From NCBI GenBank assembly GCA_001789805.1, contig MGAR01000031.1, positions 1 through 37,336 on the forward strand: 37,336 nt of DNA, in the 5' to 3' direction. The notes beneath the pieces are model-generated. The model saw only the letters and a program-made list of their open reading frames with translations. It had not been told where the DNA came from and did no database searches. The position numbers and the translations under genes were made by a program. Below are positions 7,123 to 15,289 of the stretch, piece by piece (the stretch's first letter is position 1; each line of letters opens with the position of its first letter). Source of the stretch: Candidatus Roizmanbacteria bacterium RIFCSPLOWO2_01_FULL_41_22. Its GTDB lineage: Bacteria > Patescibacteriota > Microgenomatia > UBA1406 > GWC2-37-13.

Positions 7123-7668
7123 ATGTCGATAAAAGAATATTACAATCAGGAGGTAAGAAAAAAGATGATGAAGGATCTGAATATTGCCAATCAACTGGCT
7201 GTACCGGGCGTTTTGAAGATCGTGGTCAATGTCGGAGCGGGTGAGGCAGTCACTAACAAAGGAGTGATTGCCAAGATTCAAGAGCAGGTGCAGACCATTA
7301 CCGGTCAAAAGACAGTAGTTACCAAAGCCCGACGGTCGGTTTCGGCTTTTAAAATCAGAGAAGGACTCCCGATTGGGGTAAAAGTCACCTTAAGGGGTAA
7401 ATACATGTACGATTTTTTGGAAAAATTGATTAAAATAGTCATCCCGCGCTTAAAGGATTTTCGCGGTGTTAAAGTCTCAAGCGTTGATAACCACGGTAAT
7501 CTAAACATTGGTTTTACCGAGCAGACGATTTTTCCCGAGATAGAATTTGACAAAATTGATAAAATAAGAGGTTTACAAGTGACGGTGGTGACAAATTCTA
7601 AAAGTCATGAAATAGGTAGAAAGTTGTTTGAAACATTGGGTATCCCGTTTGTTAAATCGGCCCCTTAA
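7123..7668 (+). CDS. rplE: 50S ribosomal protein uL5
   Basis: uL5 (181 aa) binds 5S rRNA and contacts P-site tRNA. Recognisable segments are [40 protein letters not shown], the [19 protein letters not shown] strand-helix and the C-terminal [13 protein letters not shown]. Length is normal. A 45-nt spacer separates it from rplX. Confidence 0.98.
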   Translation: MSIKEYYNQEVRKKMMKDLNIANQLAVPGVLKIVVNVGAGEAVTNKGVIAKIQEQVQTITGQKTVVTKARRSVSAFKIREGLPIGVKVTLRGKYMYDFLEKLIKIVIPRLKDFRGVKVSSVDNHGNLNIGFTEQTIFPEIEFDKIDKIRGLQVTVVTNSKSHEIGRKLFETLGIPFVKSAP

Positions 7669-7696
7669 AGCGAGTTACTTATTTATATATTATTTA

Positions 7697-7882
7697 ATGG
7701 CAAAGACATCAGACGAAGTAAAATTTAGAAAAAAACAAAAATTTACAGTCAGAGATCGAAATCGTTGTCCTTTGTGTGGACGCGCCAGAGGTTATATGAG
7801 GCGGTTTGGTTTGTGTCGGATTTGTTTTAGAGAAAAAGCGTTGCAAGGGGAGATTCCTGGAGTTAGAAAAATTTCTTGGTAA
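7697..7882 (+). CDS. rpsN: 30S ribosomal protein uS14, zinc-binding type
   Basis: uS14 (61 aa) of the short zinc (C+) type. It has CPLC and CRIC pairs that form a zinc site, followed by [18 protein letters not shown]. The ATG at 7697 begins [16 protein letters not shown]; the alternative start at 7628 would lie inside rplE and add 23 non-family residues. It follows rplE as usual, but the next gene is rpsS instead of rpsH. Confidence 0.97.
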   Translation: MAKTSDEVKFRKKQKFTVRDRNRCPLCGRARGYMRRFGLCRICFREKALQGEIPGVRKISW

Positions 7883-7888
7883 AAAATT

Positions 7889-8173
7889 ATGAGTAGATCA
7901 TTAAAAAAAGGCCCGTATGTTGATGAAAATTTGCAAAAGAAGATCGAGAAGCAAAAGAGCACCGGTGCCCGCGAACCAATCAAGACCTGGGCCAGAGACT
8001 GCCAGATTGCGCCACTTTTTGTCGGTCATCACATCAGCATACATAACGGAAAAAAGTTTATAGAGATATTAATTACCGAAGGAATGGTCGGCCATCGTTT
8101 GGGAGAGTTTTCGCCAACCAGGACTTTCCGGGGACACGGTAAAATCACCAAGCGCACCGCCGAAAAGACCTAA
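7889..8173 (+). CDS. rpsS: 30S ribosomal protein uS19, relocated
   Basis: uS19 (94 aa) is in the 30S head and partners uS13. Signatures are MSRSLKKGPYVDENL, KTWARDCQIAPLFVGHHISIHNG and the VGHRLGEFSPTRTFRGHG motif. In nearly all bacteria it lies between rplB and rplV; here it is between rpsN and rpsH, 6 nt after rpsN. Nothing in the gene suggests decay and it is the only copy in the window, so this is a functional relocation. Confidence 0.98.
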   Translation: MSRSLKKGPYVDENLQKKIEKQKSTGAREPIKTWARDCQIAPLFVGHHISIHNGKKFIEILITEGMVGHRLGEFSPTRTFRGHGKITKRTAEKT

Positions 8174-8206
8174 AAATAAATTTAAAATTTTGAATTCGTA
8201 GTTTAT

Positions 8207-8590
8207 ATGGATCCAATCATCGACTTAATAATAATCATTAAAAACGGATACATGAGTCATAAATCGCAGGTGGCATCGGTTCATTCCCGCTACAGAGAAG
8301 AACTGCTCAAAAAACTAGCAGAGGCTGGCTACATCACAGGCTATACTGTGACAGGAGATAAGGTGAAAAAAATCACCATTGATCTGAAGTTTGAAGATGG
8401 AGAATCCGCGGTAACTGATGTGAAATTATTTTCCAAACCGGGACGTCGATGGTATATCACGGCCAAAGAACTAAAGCCAGTGATCGGGGGTTTGGGCCAT
8501 GCGTTTATCTCTACTTCAAAAGGCATATTGACTAATAAGGAAGCTAAAAAGCTAAAACTAGGCGGTGAGTTATTATTTGAGATTTGGTAA
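8207..8590 (+). CDS. rpsH: 30S ribosomal protein uS8
   Basis: uS8 (127 aa) is a primary 16S rRNA binder in the platform and the spc-operon autorepressor in E. coli. It shows DLIIIIKNGYMSHKSQV, LKKLAEAGYITGY, SKPGRRWYI and the C-terminal ISTSKGILTNKEAKKLKLGGELLFEIW. Length is close to normal. The spacer before it (8174-8206) is AT-rich and has no obvious structure. Confidence 0.98.
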   Translation: MDPIIDLIIIIKNGYMSHKSQVASVHSRYREELLKKLAEAGYITGYTVTGDKVKKITIDLKFEDGESAVTDVKLFSKPGRRWYITAKELKPVIGGLGHAFISTSKGILTNKEAKKLKLGGELLFEIW

Positions 8591-8592
8591 TT

Positions 8593-9138
8593 ATGTCCAA
8601 AATCGGCCAGAAACCAGTTCAGGTTCTAAATACTGTGCAGATTGCCGTATCAGGTGAATCTGTCCATTTCAAAGGGGCTAAGGGCGAAATGACCCTGACT
8701 TTTCCTCAAAAGGTGCTTGAAATAAAGCAGGAGGAGGGAGTATTTTTGGTGAAGAGAAAGGGTAATAATGCGAAGGATAAGGCGCTTCACGGCCTGTACC
8801 GCAGCCTGTTTGCTAACGCGATTTTTGGCGTTGAGAAAGGCTGGGAAAAGCGCTTGGATGTAGTAGGGACGGGATTTACCGTTAAACTACAGGGGCAAGA
8901 CGTTGTCTTTAAGCTGGGTTTTTCCCATCCGGTTGTTTTTAAGCAGGTGGCAGGAGTGCAGTATCGAGTGGAAGGCACTAATAAAGTGGTAATTTCGGGC
9001 GTTGACAAGCAGTTGGTAGGCCAGGTTGCTCATCAGATCAAAATGATCAGGCGACCCGATGTGTATAAAGGTAAAGGTATCCGTTATGAAGGAGAAGTTA
9101 TAAAGCTTAAACCGGGTAAAAAGGCTAAGACCGCTTAA
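8593..9138 (+). CDS. rplF: 50S ribosomal protein uL6
   Basis: uL6 (181 aa) is located near the elongation factor binding site. It begins MSKIGQKPVQV and carries the two tandem RNA-binding-like domains, with GVEKGWEKRLDVVGTGF, LGFSHPV and the C-terminal IRRPDVYKGKGIRYEGEVIKLKPGKKAK. The ATG at 8593 lies 2 nt after the rpsH stop and is preferred over an in-frame TTG at 8584 inside rpsH. Confidence 0.98.
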   Translation: MSKIGQKPVQVLNTVQIAVSGESVHFKGAKGEMTLTFPQKVLEIKQEEGVFLVKRKGNNAKDKALHGLYRSLFANAIFGVEKGWEKRLDVVGTGFTVKLQGQDVVFKLGFSHPVVFKQVAGVQYRVEGTNKVVISGVDKQLVGQVAHQIKMIRRPDVYKGKGIRYEGEVIKLKPGKKAKTA

Positions 9139-9154
9139 AACATTAATTTTTGAT

Positions 9155-9505
9155 ATGATAAACATTAATCGCCAAAGAACCGATCGCCGCAAAAGACGAG
9201 TCAGTGCTAATATTCACGGCACTATAGTATGTCCGAGGATTTGCGTTTATCGTTCTAACAAGAATATTTATGTCCAGGCTATTGACGATGATAAAAAAAT
9301 CACGATTACCGCGGTTTTCAGTAAGACCGTCAAGGATGGAAAAATGACTAAAAGCGTTGTAGCAAAAGCCGTTGGGAAAAAATTGGCCTCAGAGCTGTTA
9401 CAGGTCAAGATCAAACAAGCGGTTTTTGATCGCAGTCGTTATGCTTATAATGGTCGGGTAAAAGCGTTGGCAGAGGGATTGCGAGAGGGGGGCATCAAAG
9501 TTTAA
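9155..9505 (+). CDS. rplR: 50S ribosomal protein uL18
   Basis: uL18 (116 aa) binds 5S rRNA together with uL5 and bL25. It shows the RRKRRVSANIHGT basic N-terminus, RICVYRSNKNIYVQAID, and the C-terminal FDRSRYAYNGRVKALAEGLREGGI. Order rplF-rplR-rpsE is standard. Confidence 0.98.
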   Translation: MININRQRTDRRKRRVSANIHGTIVCPRICVYRSNKNIYVQAIDDDKKITITAVFSKTVKDGKMTKSVVAKAVGKKLASELLQVKIKQAVFDRSRYAYNGRVKALAEGLREGGIKV

Positions 9506-9532
9506 TGGGCATTATTATCATTTTTGATTATC

Positions 9533-10129
9533 ATGTTTAACAGACAAGGTTTGCCACAGTCAGAAAAATTAGAAGAGCGGATTTTACTTATTCGACGTGT
9601 TTCCAAAAAAGTCACCGGTGGCAATTATGTCACCTTTTCCACTTTGGTTGCGGTTGGTGACCGTAAAGGACGCGTAGGAATTGGAATGGGTCGGTCACTT
9701 GAAGTGCCTCCCTCAATTCAAAAAGCGGTTGCACAGGCTAAGAAAAATTTAATCAGAGTTCCTATTTATAAACAGTCGCTGCCTCACCAGATAATGTTTA
9801 AATACAAGGCTGCTAAAATTTTACTTAAGCCGGCGCCTGAAGGCACGGGTCTCAAAGTCGGTGGAGTGGCCCGGATTATTTTGGATCTGGCCGGGGTCTA
9901 CAACGCCTCGGGTAAAGTGATCGGTTCACGCAACCAGGTGGTCAATGCCCACGCAATGATTGAGGCAATAAAAAAATTAAGACCAAGATCAAAAAGTTCA
10001 AAAAGCGAACCAGTTCAGTTGACTAAACAAGAAACTAAACCAATACAACTTAAACCAGAGAGGGAAAAACCGGCAAAACCAGTAGAAAAGACCGCAAAAA
10101 AGCCGGTAAAAATAGTTAAGAAATCATAA
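9533..10129 (+). CDS. rpsE: 30S ribosomal protein uS5 with basic tail
   Basis: uS5 (198 aa) contributes to decoding accuracy and mRNA unwinding at the entry site. Signatures are LEERILLIRRVSKKVTGG, FSTLVAVGDRKGRVGIGMG, PAPEGTGLKVGGVARIILDLAG and GSRNQVVNAHAMIEAIKKL. After about residue 155 there is a low-complexity Lys/Pro/Glu tail of about 45 residues, longer than usual. The ATG at 9533 is preferred over a TTG at 9524. The next gene is rplO; rpmD, normally between them, is absent. Confidence 0.97.
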   Translation: MFNRQGLPQSEKLEERILLIRRVSKKVTGGNYVTFSTLVAVGDRKGRVGIGMGRSLEVPPSIQKAVAQAKKNLIRVPIYKQSLPHQIMFKYKAAKILLKPAPEGTGLKVGGVARIILDLAGVYNASGKVIGSRNQVVNAHAMIEAIKKLRPRSKSSKSEPVQLTKQETKPIQLKPEREKPAKPVEKTAKKPVKIVKKS

Positions 10130-10144
10130 AAATCAATCAATTCT

Positions 10145-10594
10145 ATGACCAATATCCTATCATCACTTACAAAAATTAACCAAAAAAAGAAAAAAAGAGT
10201 CGGTCGAGGCTTGGGAAGTGGAAAAGGGTCAAAGTCGGGTCGTGGTACAACCCGCCATCAGAAAGCCCGCGAGAGCATTCCTTTGCACTTTGAAGGCGGC
10301 CAGGGGCGTTATGTTAAAAAATTTCCTCTTTGGCGGGGAAAAGGGAGGAACAAGCCCTTAAAAAAGCCGGCTTTTATCATTCATCTTAAAGATTTAAACG
10401 TCTTCAAAGACGGCGATACGATCGACATACAGTCTTTAATTAAGAAAAAATTATTGATCAGGAAAGAAGAGGTTAAGACGCTCAAAGTGTTAGCGAGTGG
10501 TACACTGGAGAGAAAGTTGATTGTGAAATTACCAGTTTCGCAGGCCGTCAAAAAACAGATCGAAAAGCTTGGCGGCGAGGTAAAGCTGGTATGA
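10145..10594 (+). CDS. rplO: 50S ribosomal protein uL15
   Basis: uL15 (149 aa) is a late 50S assembly protein. It has the Gly/Lys/Arg-rich N-terminal KKRVGRGLGSGKGSKSGRG segment, the FEGGQGRYVKKFPLWRG region and the C-terminal LAS...IVKLPVSQAVKKQIEKLGG domain. It starts 15 nt after rpsE, too small a gap to hide uL30. Its stop overlaps the secY start as ATGA. Confidence 0.98.
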   Translation: MTNILSSLTKINQKKKKRVGRGLGSGKGSKSGRGTTRHQKARESIPLHFEGGQGRYVKKFPLWRGKGRNKPLKKPAFIIHLKDLNVFKDGDTIDIQSLIKKKLLIRKEEVKTLKVLASGTLERKLIVKLPVSQAVKKQIEKLGGEVKLV

Positions 10595-11877
10595 AAGAAG
10601 TCAAAGAAAAGATCCGGTCATTATTAAAAGATGAGACATTAAGAAAAAAACTGTTTTTTACCCTGTTTATCTTCCTGGCTTTCCGAATATTTGCCTTTGT
10701 GCCAGTCTCGGTTATCAACCTTGAGCGTTTACGCGTCCTTTTTGCACAGAGTCAGTTTTTATCGCTTCTGGATATTTTTTCTGGCGGCACTTTGATCAAT
10801 TTCTCGGTAATGGCTTTGGGACTTAATCCTTACATCAACGCTTCAATTATCATCCAGTTATTATCGATGGTCTTTCCTAAGCTTGAACAGTTGGCCAAAG
10901 AAGGTGATTACGGTAAGTATAAGCTGAATCAATATACCCGTTTTCTGACAGTGCCTCTCACTGTTGTTCAGTCGGTTGGCATCTATATGTTGCTCCGAAA
11001 TCAGAAAATTATCAGCACTCTTACACCGCTTGAGTTTTTTACTTTTATTTTTACGTTGGTAGCGGGGACTTTTATCCTGGTCTGGTTTGGAGAGCTGATC
11101 TCTGAGTTTGGACTAGGTAACGGCATCTCACTTATCATATTTGCCGGTATTGTCGGCCGGATACCCATCCTTTTGGGTAAGACGGTGAGTGTTGCCAGTC
11201 AAGAAATGGTAGTCAATATTTTGGTTTTTGCCATAATCTCGGCTGTCGTGATAGCGGCGGTAGTTTTTATCAATGAGGCAGTCAGGAAGATACCGGTTTA
11301 CTATGCCAAACGCATAAAAGGCAATAAGATGTATCAAGCGGCGACTAACTTTCTACCATTAAAGCTTAACCAGGCCGGAGTCATTCCTATCATTTTTGCG
11401 GTTTCTTTTGTTTTGTTTCCTCAGCTTGTTGGTAACTTCTTAAAATACTCAAGTAACCAGGTCGTAAGCGGTATTGCCACTTTTTTGGCAAATGCCTTTG
11501 ATCCATCAGGTTTCTTTTACAACTTTTTTTATTTCGTGCTGGTAATCGGATTTACTTTTTTTTATACTATGATTGTTTTTAACCCGCAAAAGATTGCCGA
11601 TGAGATCCAGAAACACGGTGGTTTTATCCCGGGTATCCGGCCAGGTTCTGCAACAAAACAATATCTAGAGAAAATTTTATATAAGATCACCACAGTTGGT
11701 GCGTTATTTCTTGGTTTGATTGCGATTCTGCCGGCGATTGTCTCCAAATTTACAGGTATCAGCGGTTTGGTAATTGGAGGAACGGGTATTCTTATCGTGG
11801 TTTCAGTAATTTTGGAAACATTTAAGATGGTCGAGGCACAGCTAGTTATGAAAAACTATGACCGGTTTGTGCAGTAA
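10591..11877 (+). CDS. secY: Preprotein translocase subunit SecY
   Basis: SecY (428 aa) is the channel subunit of the SecYEG translocon. The sequence shows about ten hydrophobic segments, the first near residues 20-38. Family signatures include ALGLNPYINASIIIQLL, WFGELISEFGLGNGISLIIFAGI, the cytosolic loop PVYYAKR (C4), LPLKLNQAGVIPIIFA and the C-terminal FIPGIRPGSATKQYLEKIL (C5). It overlaps rplO by 4 nt, and a weak GAGG lies upstream of the ATG. Position at the end of the spc operon is standard. Confidence 0.99.
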   Translation: MKEVKEKIRSLLKDETLRKKLFFTLFIFLAFRIFAFVPVSVINLERLRVLFAQSQFLSLLDIFSGGTLINFSVMALGLNPYINASIIIQLLSMVFPKLEQLAKEGDYGKYKLNQYTRFLTVPLTVVQSVGIYMLLRNQKIISTLTPLEFFTFIFTLVAGTFILVWFGELISEFGLGNGISLIIFAGIVGRIPILLGKTVSVASQEMVVNILVFAIISAVVIAAVVFINEAVRKIPVYYAKRIKGNKMYQAATNFLPLKLNQAGVIPIIFAVSFVLFPQLVGNFLKYSSNQVVSGIATFLANAFDPSGFFYNFFYFVLVIGFTFFYTMIVFNPQKIADEIQKHGGFIPGIRPGSATKQYLEKILYKITTVGALFLGLIAILPAIVSKFTGISGLVIGGTGILIVVSVILETFKMVEAQLVMKNYDRFVQ

Positions 11878-11909
11878 TCACATATTAAAATTTATTAAGT
11901 TTACGTTTT

Positions 11910-12083
11910 ATGGCAAAAAAAAGCTCTCGAGTCAAGTTGGGGTTGGTCTGTGGTGTTTGCAATACGCAAAATTACGTCATCGAAAAGAATAAGATAAATA
12001 CTACCGTAGCGATCAAAATTAAAAAGTTTTGTTCAAAGTGCAATAAACACACGGATCATAAGGAGAAGAAGAAACTTGGCTAA
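11910..12083 (+). CDS. rpmG: 50S ribosomal protein bL33
   Basis: bL33 (57 aa) of the zinc-binding (C+) type: MAKKSSRVKLGLVCGVC, then FCSKCNKHTDHKEKKKLG. The two CxxC pairs (residues 14-17 and 41-44) form the zinc ribbon. It lies 32 nt after secY and 5 nt before the adk fusion. bL33 is more often near secE/nusG or on its own, so a place between secY and adk is unusual. Confidence 0.94.
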   Translation: MAKKSSRVKLGLVCGVCNTQNYVIEKNKINTTVAIKIKKFCSKCNKHTDHKEKKKLG

Positions 12084-12088
12084 ATTAT

Positions 12089-13213
12089 ATGAAACTAGTC
12101 TTAATCGGCATTCAGGGATCGGGTAAATCAACACAAGGTAATTTACTATCGAAACAACTGAAAATTCCCTACCTGTCAACCGGACATATTTTTCGGGCGA
12201 TTGCCAAGGAAAAAACCAAGTTAGGTCATGAAGTGAAGCTTCTTATGTCTTCGGGCTTACTGATCCCCGACGATCTGACTATTGAGATAGTTAATACTTA
12301 TTTATCAAAGCCAGAGTATAAGCGAGGCTATATTCTTGACGGCTTCCCGCGAACTCTCAAACAAGCCAAGCTCTATAAAAATAATGTTGATAAGGTGATT
12401 TATCTTGAGGTACCAGACAAAGAAGCGCTTTGGCGACTGGCTTACCGAAAAGATAATCGTGACGACAATACGGTCAAAGCAATTGTTAAGCGGATAGAAC
12501 TATTCCACAAACACACAAGTGCGGTTATTAAATACTATGAAGAAGAAGGCAAGTTAGTTACTATCGACGGTACGGAAAAGATTGAAAAGGTGAATCGTAA
12601 CATCCTCAAGAGTCTAGGTAAACAGCTTATTAAAAACCAGATTAAGACCTGGCAGCAAAAGAAAAAAGCGATTATTGCCATCGTCGGCTTACCAGGTAGT
12701 GGTAAGACAGAAGCAGCTAATTTTTTTGTTCATAAAAATGTGCCGATAGTAAAGTTTGGTCAAGTATTAAATGATTATATCGACCAGCATCAACTCAAAC
12801 ACGACGAGAAGACTCATAAAAGGCTTCGTGAAGGCTGGAGAAAAAAAAGGGGAGCAGATGTTTTTGCGCAAATGAATGAGCAATATATAAGAGAAAGTCT
12901 TAAAAAGAAATCAATAGTGGTTGTTGAGGGTATGCGTTCTTGGGAAGAATGTCTATATTTAAAAAAACGATTTCCTGAGGTGAGAATCTATATTCTAAAT
13001 ATTTATGCAGATAAAGATATTAGAAGAGAACGGGCTGCCGGGAGGAAATATCGGCCTAAACTATGGGGCGAAGAAAGAGAGATCAACGAACTTTTAGGTA
13101 CGAATATGGGTCCAACCATTGCCATGGCCGATTTTTTGATAAAAAATAATTATTCTTTAGAACAGTTTCATGATAAGTTGGAAGAAGTTGATCGGGTAGT
13201 TTATTTTGCCTAA
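12089..13213 (+). CDS. adk: Adenylate kinase fused to a second P-loop kinase-like domain
   Basis: This 374-aa protein has two nucleotide-binding domains. Residues 1-180 are adenylate kinase (ATP + AMP to 2 ADP), with P-loop GIQGSGKST (7-15), AMP-site DGFPRT (84-89), and a short lid in which only a few residues separate LAYR from RDDN. Residues 194-374 start with a second P-loop, GLPGSGKT (200-207), followed by VKFGQVLND, VVVEGMRSWEE and a C-terminal MADFLIKNNYSLEQFHDKL. That pattern resembles dephospho-CoA kinase-like/UPF0200 proteins, better known from archaea. Adk normally sits alone here between secY and map. The Adk call is secure; the role of the second domain is unknown. Confidence 0.9.
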   Translation: MKLVLIGIQGSGKSTQGNLLSKQLKIPYLSTGHIFRAIAKEKTKLGHEVKLLMSSGLLIPDDLTIEIVNTYLSKPEYKRGYILDGFPRTLKQAKLYKNNVDKVIYLEVPDKEALWRLAYRKDNRDDNTVKAIVKRIELFHKHTSAVIKYYEEEGKLVTIDGTEKIEKVNRNILKSLGKQLIKNQIKTWQQKKKAIIAIVGLPGSGKTEAANFFVHKNVPIVKFGQVLNDYIDQHQLKHDEKTHKRLREGWRKKRGADVFAQMNEQYIRESLKKKSIVVVEGMRSWEECLYLKKRFPEVRIYILNIYADKDIRRERAAGRKYRPKLWGEEREINELLGTNMGPTIAMADFLIKNNYSLEQFHDKLEEVDRVVYFA

Positions 13214-13216
13214 AAA

Positions 13217-13969
13217 ATGATTAATCTTAAGACGCGGGAAGAGATAGAGATAATGAAGCAGGGAGGCAAAATTTTACAAAAGACCATTGCCAAAGTATTA
13301 CCCTTGGTTAAACCGGGCGTCACAACTAGTTACCTTGACAAAACGGCAGAATCAATTTTAAAAGAGTACGGGGGTGAACCCTCGTTTAGGTCTGTTTCGG
13401 GTTATCAATGGACGCTGTGTACTCCGATTAACGAACAGGCAGTGCATACGCCGCCTAGTAATCGGGCACTGAGGGAAGGGGAACTGTTGACAATCGACAT
13501 CGGAGTTTTATATCGAGGTTATCATACCGACTATGCCACGTCGTTGGTGGTTGGAACTGTTCATAAACCTAAACTGGAAGCATTTTTACAAACCGGACGG
13601 CAGGCTCTGGCAAAAGGCATCGCTCAGGCAAGGGTGAATAATCATCTCGGACACATATCCCAGGCAATTGAAAAGGAGATATACGCCAAGCATTTTTTTG
13701 TCCTCAAAGACTTGACCGGGCATGGAATCGGGCGTCAATTGCACGAAGATCCTTTTGTTTTTAATTATCTGGATCGCCCAATAGAAAAGACCGAGCGTAT
13801 CTGTGAAGGCCTGGTGATTGCCATCGAGGTGATTTACTCGATGGGTTCTGAAGAGATTGTTTATGAAAAGCGGGGTGAGTGGTCGATTAAAACAAGCGAT
13901 AGTGGTTTGTCTGCCTGTTTTGAACACACGGTTGCGATTATTGGAGATAAGGGTTACATTTTGGCTTAG
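13217..13969 (+). CDS. map: Methionine aminopeptidase, type I
   Basis: MetAP (250 aa) removes the initiator Met from nascent proteins. All expected residues are present: the active-site His77 (NEQAVHTPP) and metal ligands Asp94 (LTIDIG), Asp105 (HTDYATS), His169 (GHGIG), Glu204 (AIEVIY) and Glu236 (FEHTV). There is no N-terminal zinc-finger extension. It starts 3 nt after the adk fusion, in the standard adk-map-infA order. Confidence 0.98.
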   Translation: MINLKTREEIEIMKQGGKILQKTIAKVLPLVKPGVTTSYLDKTAESILKEYGGEPSFRSVSGYQWTLCTPINEQAVHTPPSNRALREGELLTIDIGVLYRGYHTDYATSLVVGTVHKPKLEAFLQTGRQALAKGIAQARVNNHLGHISQAIEKEIYAKHFFVLKDLTGHGIGRQLHEDPFVFNYLDRPIEKTERICEGLVIAIEVIYSMGSEEIVYEKRGEWSIKTSDSGLSACFEHTVAIIGDKGYILA

Positions 13970-13991
13970 CGTATGTTAAAATATACCTTTT

Positions 13992-14207
13992 ATGAAAGAT
14001 AATGTTTTGGTTGTTGAAGGGGAAGTGGTCGAGAATCTTCCCAACACTCTTTTTCGAGTGAAGTTGGACGACAGTGAAAAGATAATTTTGTGTTATTTAT
14101 CAGGAAAAATGAGGAAAAATTATATTAAGATTTTACCGGGAGACCGGGTCAAGTTGGAGATGACTCCTTACGACTTAAATAGAGGGAGAATAGTCTTTCG
14201 AAAGTGA
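13992..14207 (+). CDS. infA: Translation initiation factor IF-1
   Basis: IF-1 (71 aa) is a single OB-fold that occupies the A site during initiation. Signatures are [51 protein letters not shown] and a short basic end. It lies in its usual place between map and rpmJ. Confidence 0.98.
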   Translation: MKDNVLVVEGEVVENLPNTLFRVKLDDSEKIILCYLSGKMRKNYIKILPGDRVKLEMTPYDLNRGRIVFRK

Positions 14208-14213
14208 ACCAAC

Positions 14214-14327
14214 ATGAATATTCAGTCGTCAATCAAATTAAAGTGTGCTTTTTGTAAGATCGTCAAAAGAAAAGGGCGTCTATATGTGATTTGTAAAAAT
14301 CCCAGACATAAGCAGAGACAAGGTTGA
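14214..14327 (+). CDS. rpmJ: 50S ribosomal protein bL36
   Basis: bL36 (37 aa) is the smallest ribosomal protein, with a zinc ribbon: [20 protein letters not shown] then [14 protein letters not shown]. Cys11, Cys14, Cys27 and His32 are the expected ligands (C+ type). It lies 6 nt after infA, as in most bacteria. Confidence 0.96.
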   Translation: MNIQSSIKLKCAFCKIVKRKGRLYVICKNPRHKQRQG

Positions 14328-14330
14328 AAT

Positions 14331-14397
14331 TAAAGTCAAAAGTTGAAAGTTTGAAAGTCGATAAAGTCAAAAGTCAAAAGTCAAAAATTAAAAAGTC
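14331..14397 (+). repeat. AAAAGTC heptamer repeat tract upstream of rpsM
   Basis: The infA/rpmJ to rpsM spacer carries many copies and variants of AAAGTC/AAAAGT. These include three perfect tandem GTCAAAA units at 14366-14386 flanked by degenerate ones (AAAGTTG, AAAGTTT, AAAGTCG). The same heptamer recurs at 17759-17793. It forms no stable hairpin, and its function is unknown. Confidence 0.75.
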
Positions 14398-14450
14398 TTA
14401 ATAAACGAAAAAAATTTGAATAATAGTTTAATAATTTAGTTATTATCTTT

Positions 14451-14888
14451 ATGGCGCGCATTTTAGGAGTGGTTTTGCCGGATGAAAAACGGATAGATTT
14501 TGCACTGACCCTTTTATATGGCATTGGGTGGTCAGCGTCGAAAACTATACTCAAGCAAACAGGCATTGATACCGGCAAAAAAGTCAAAGCGATTTCAGAA
14601 GATGAGATAAAAAAAATTATTGGCATTATTGAGAAATCGTTTAAGGTGGAAGGAGACCTGAGAGAAGAGGTTAATGAAAATATCAAAAGATTAAGAGAGA
14701 TTGCCAGTTACCGTGGACTGCGTCATTCGCGGGGATTACCGGTTAGAGGTCAGCGGACGCGCTCCAATGCGCGCACTAAAAGAGGTAAGAGAAAGACAGT
14801 AGGCGCCCTCAAGAAAGAAGCTTGGGCCAAGGTCGAACAAGGTCAACCTAAGGCGGCTACCCCAACAGACAAACCGGCGTCCAAATAA
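14451..14888 (+). CDS. rpsM: 30S ribosomal protein uS13
   Basis: uS13 (145 aa) is in the 30S head and contacts P-site tRNA. It shows MARILGVVLPDEKRIDFAL, the helix-two-turn-helix LLYGIGWSASKTIL, and YRGLRHSRGLPVRGQRTRSNARTKRG. The C-terminus carries about 20 extra residues rich in Lys, Ala and Pro. It starts the alpha-operon segment, 123 nt after rpmJ across the heptamer repeats. Confidence 0.98.
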   Translation: MARILGVVLPDEKRIDFALTLLYGIGWSASKTILKQTGIDTGKKVKAISEDEIKKIIGIIEKSFKVEGDLREEVNENIKRLREIASYRGLRHSRGLPVRGQRTRSNARTKRGKRKTVGALKKEAWAKVEQGQPKAATPTDKPASK

Positions 14889-14903
14889 ATTAGTTTAAAA
14901 CTT

Positions 14904-15278
14904 ATGCAAAAAAGTAAAAATACCAGAATGATCGAAAACGGCCGGATTTATATTATGGCAACCTTTAATAACACTCTTATTACCATAACCGACGAGAAGG
15001 GGAGTCCGATCGTGGTCGATTCTTCGGGTATGCACGGTTTTTCCGGCACCCGAAAATCCACGCCCCATGCAGCCACCGTTACCGCCGGTTCTGCTATTCA
15101 AAAAGCGATAGAAAAGCACAATCTTCGCAAAGTGGATGTTTTTGTGAAGGGGATAGGACAGGGAAGAGAAGCGGCTTTACGGGTCATTAAAAGTGCGGAA
15201 CTGGACATAGACCGGATCGTAGATATGACGCCGTTGCCTCATAACGGTGTTCGTCCACCAAAAATTAGAAGAGTTTAA
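14904..15278 (+). CDS. rpsK: 30S ribosomal protein uS11
   Basis: uS11 (124 aa) is in the 30S platform near the Shine-Dalgarno helix. Signatures are ATFNNTLITITDEKG, SGMHGFSGTRKSTPHAA, VDVFVKGIGQGREAALR and PLPHNGVRPPKIRRV. The N-terminus is typical in length. It starts 15 nt after rpsM. Confidence 0.98.
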   Translation: MQKSKNTRMIENGRIYIMATFNNTLITITDEKGSPIVVDSSGMHGFSGTRKSTPHAATVTAGSAIQKAIEKHNLRKVDVFVKGIGQGREAALRVIKSAELDIDRIVDMTPLPHNGVRPPKIRRV

Positions 15279-15289
15279 TTTTAATTATT

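Noticed and set aside
13586-13927. 113-aa ORF on the minus strand
   Set aside because: It is antisense to map, which has all its metal ligands; it is a shadow frame.
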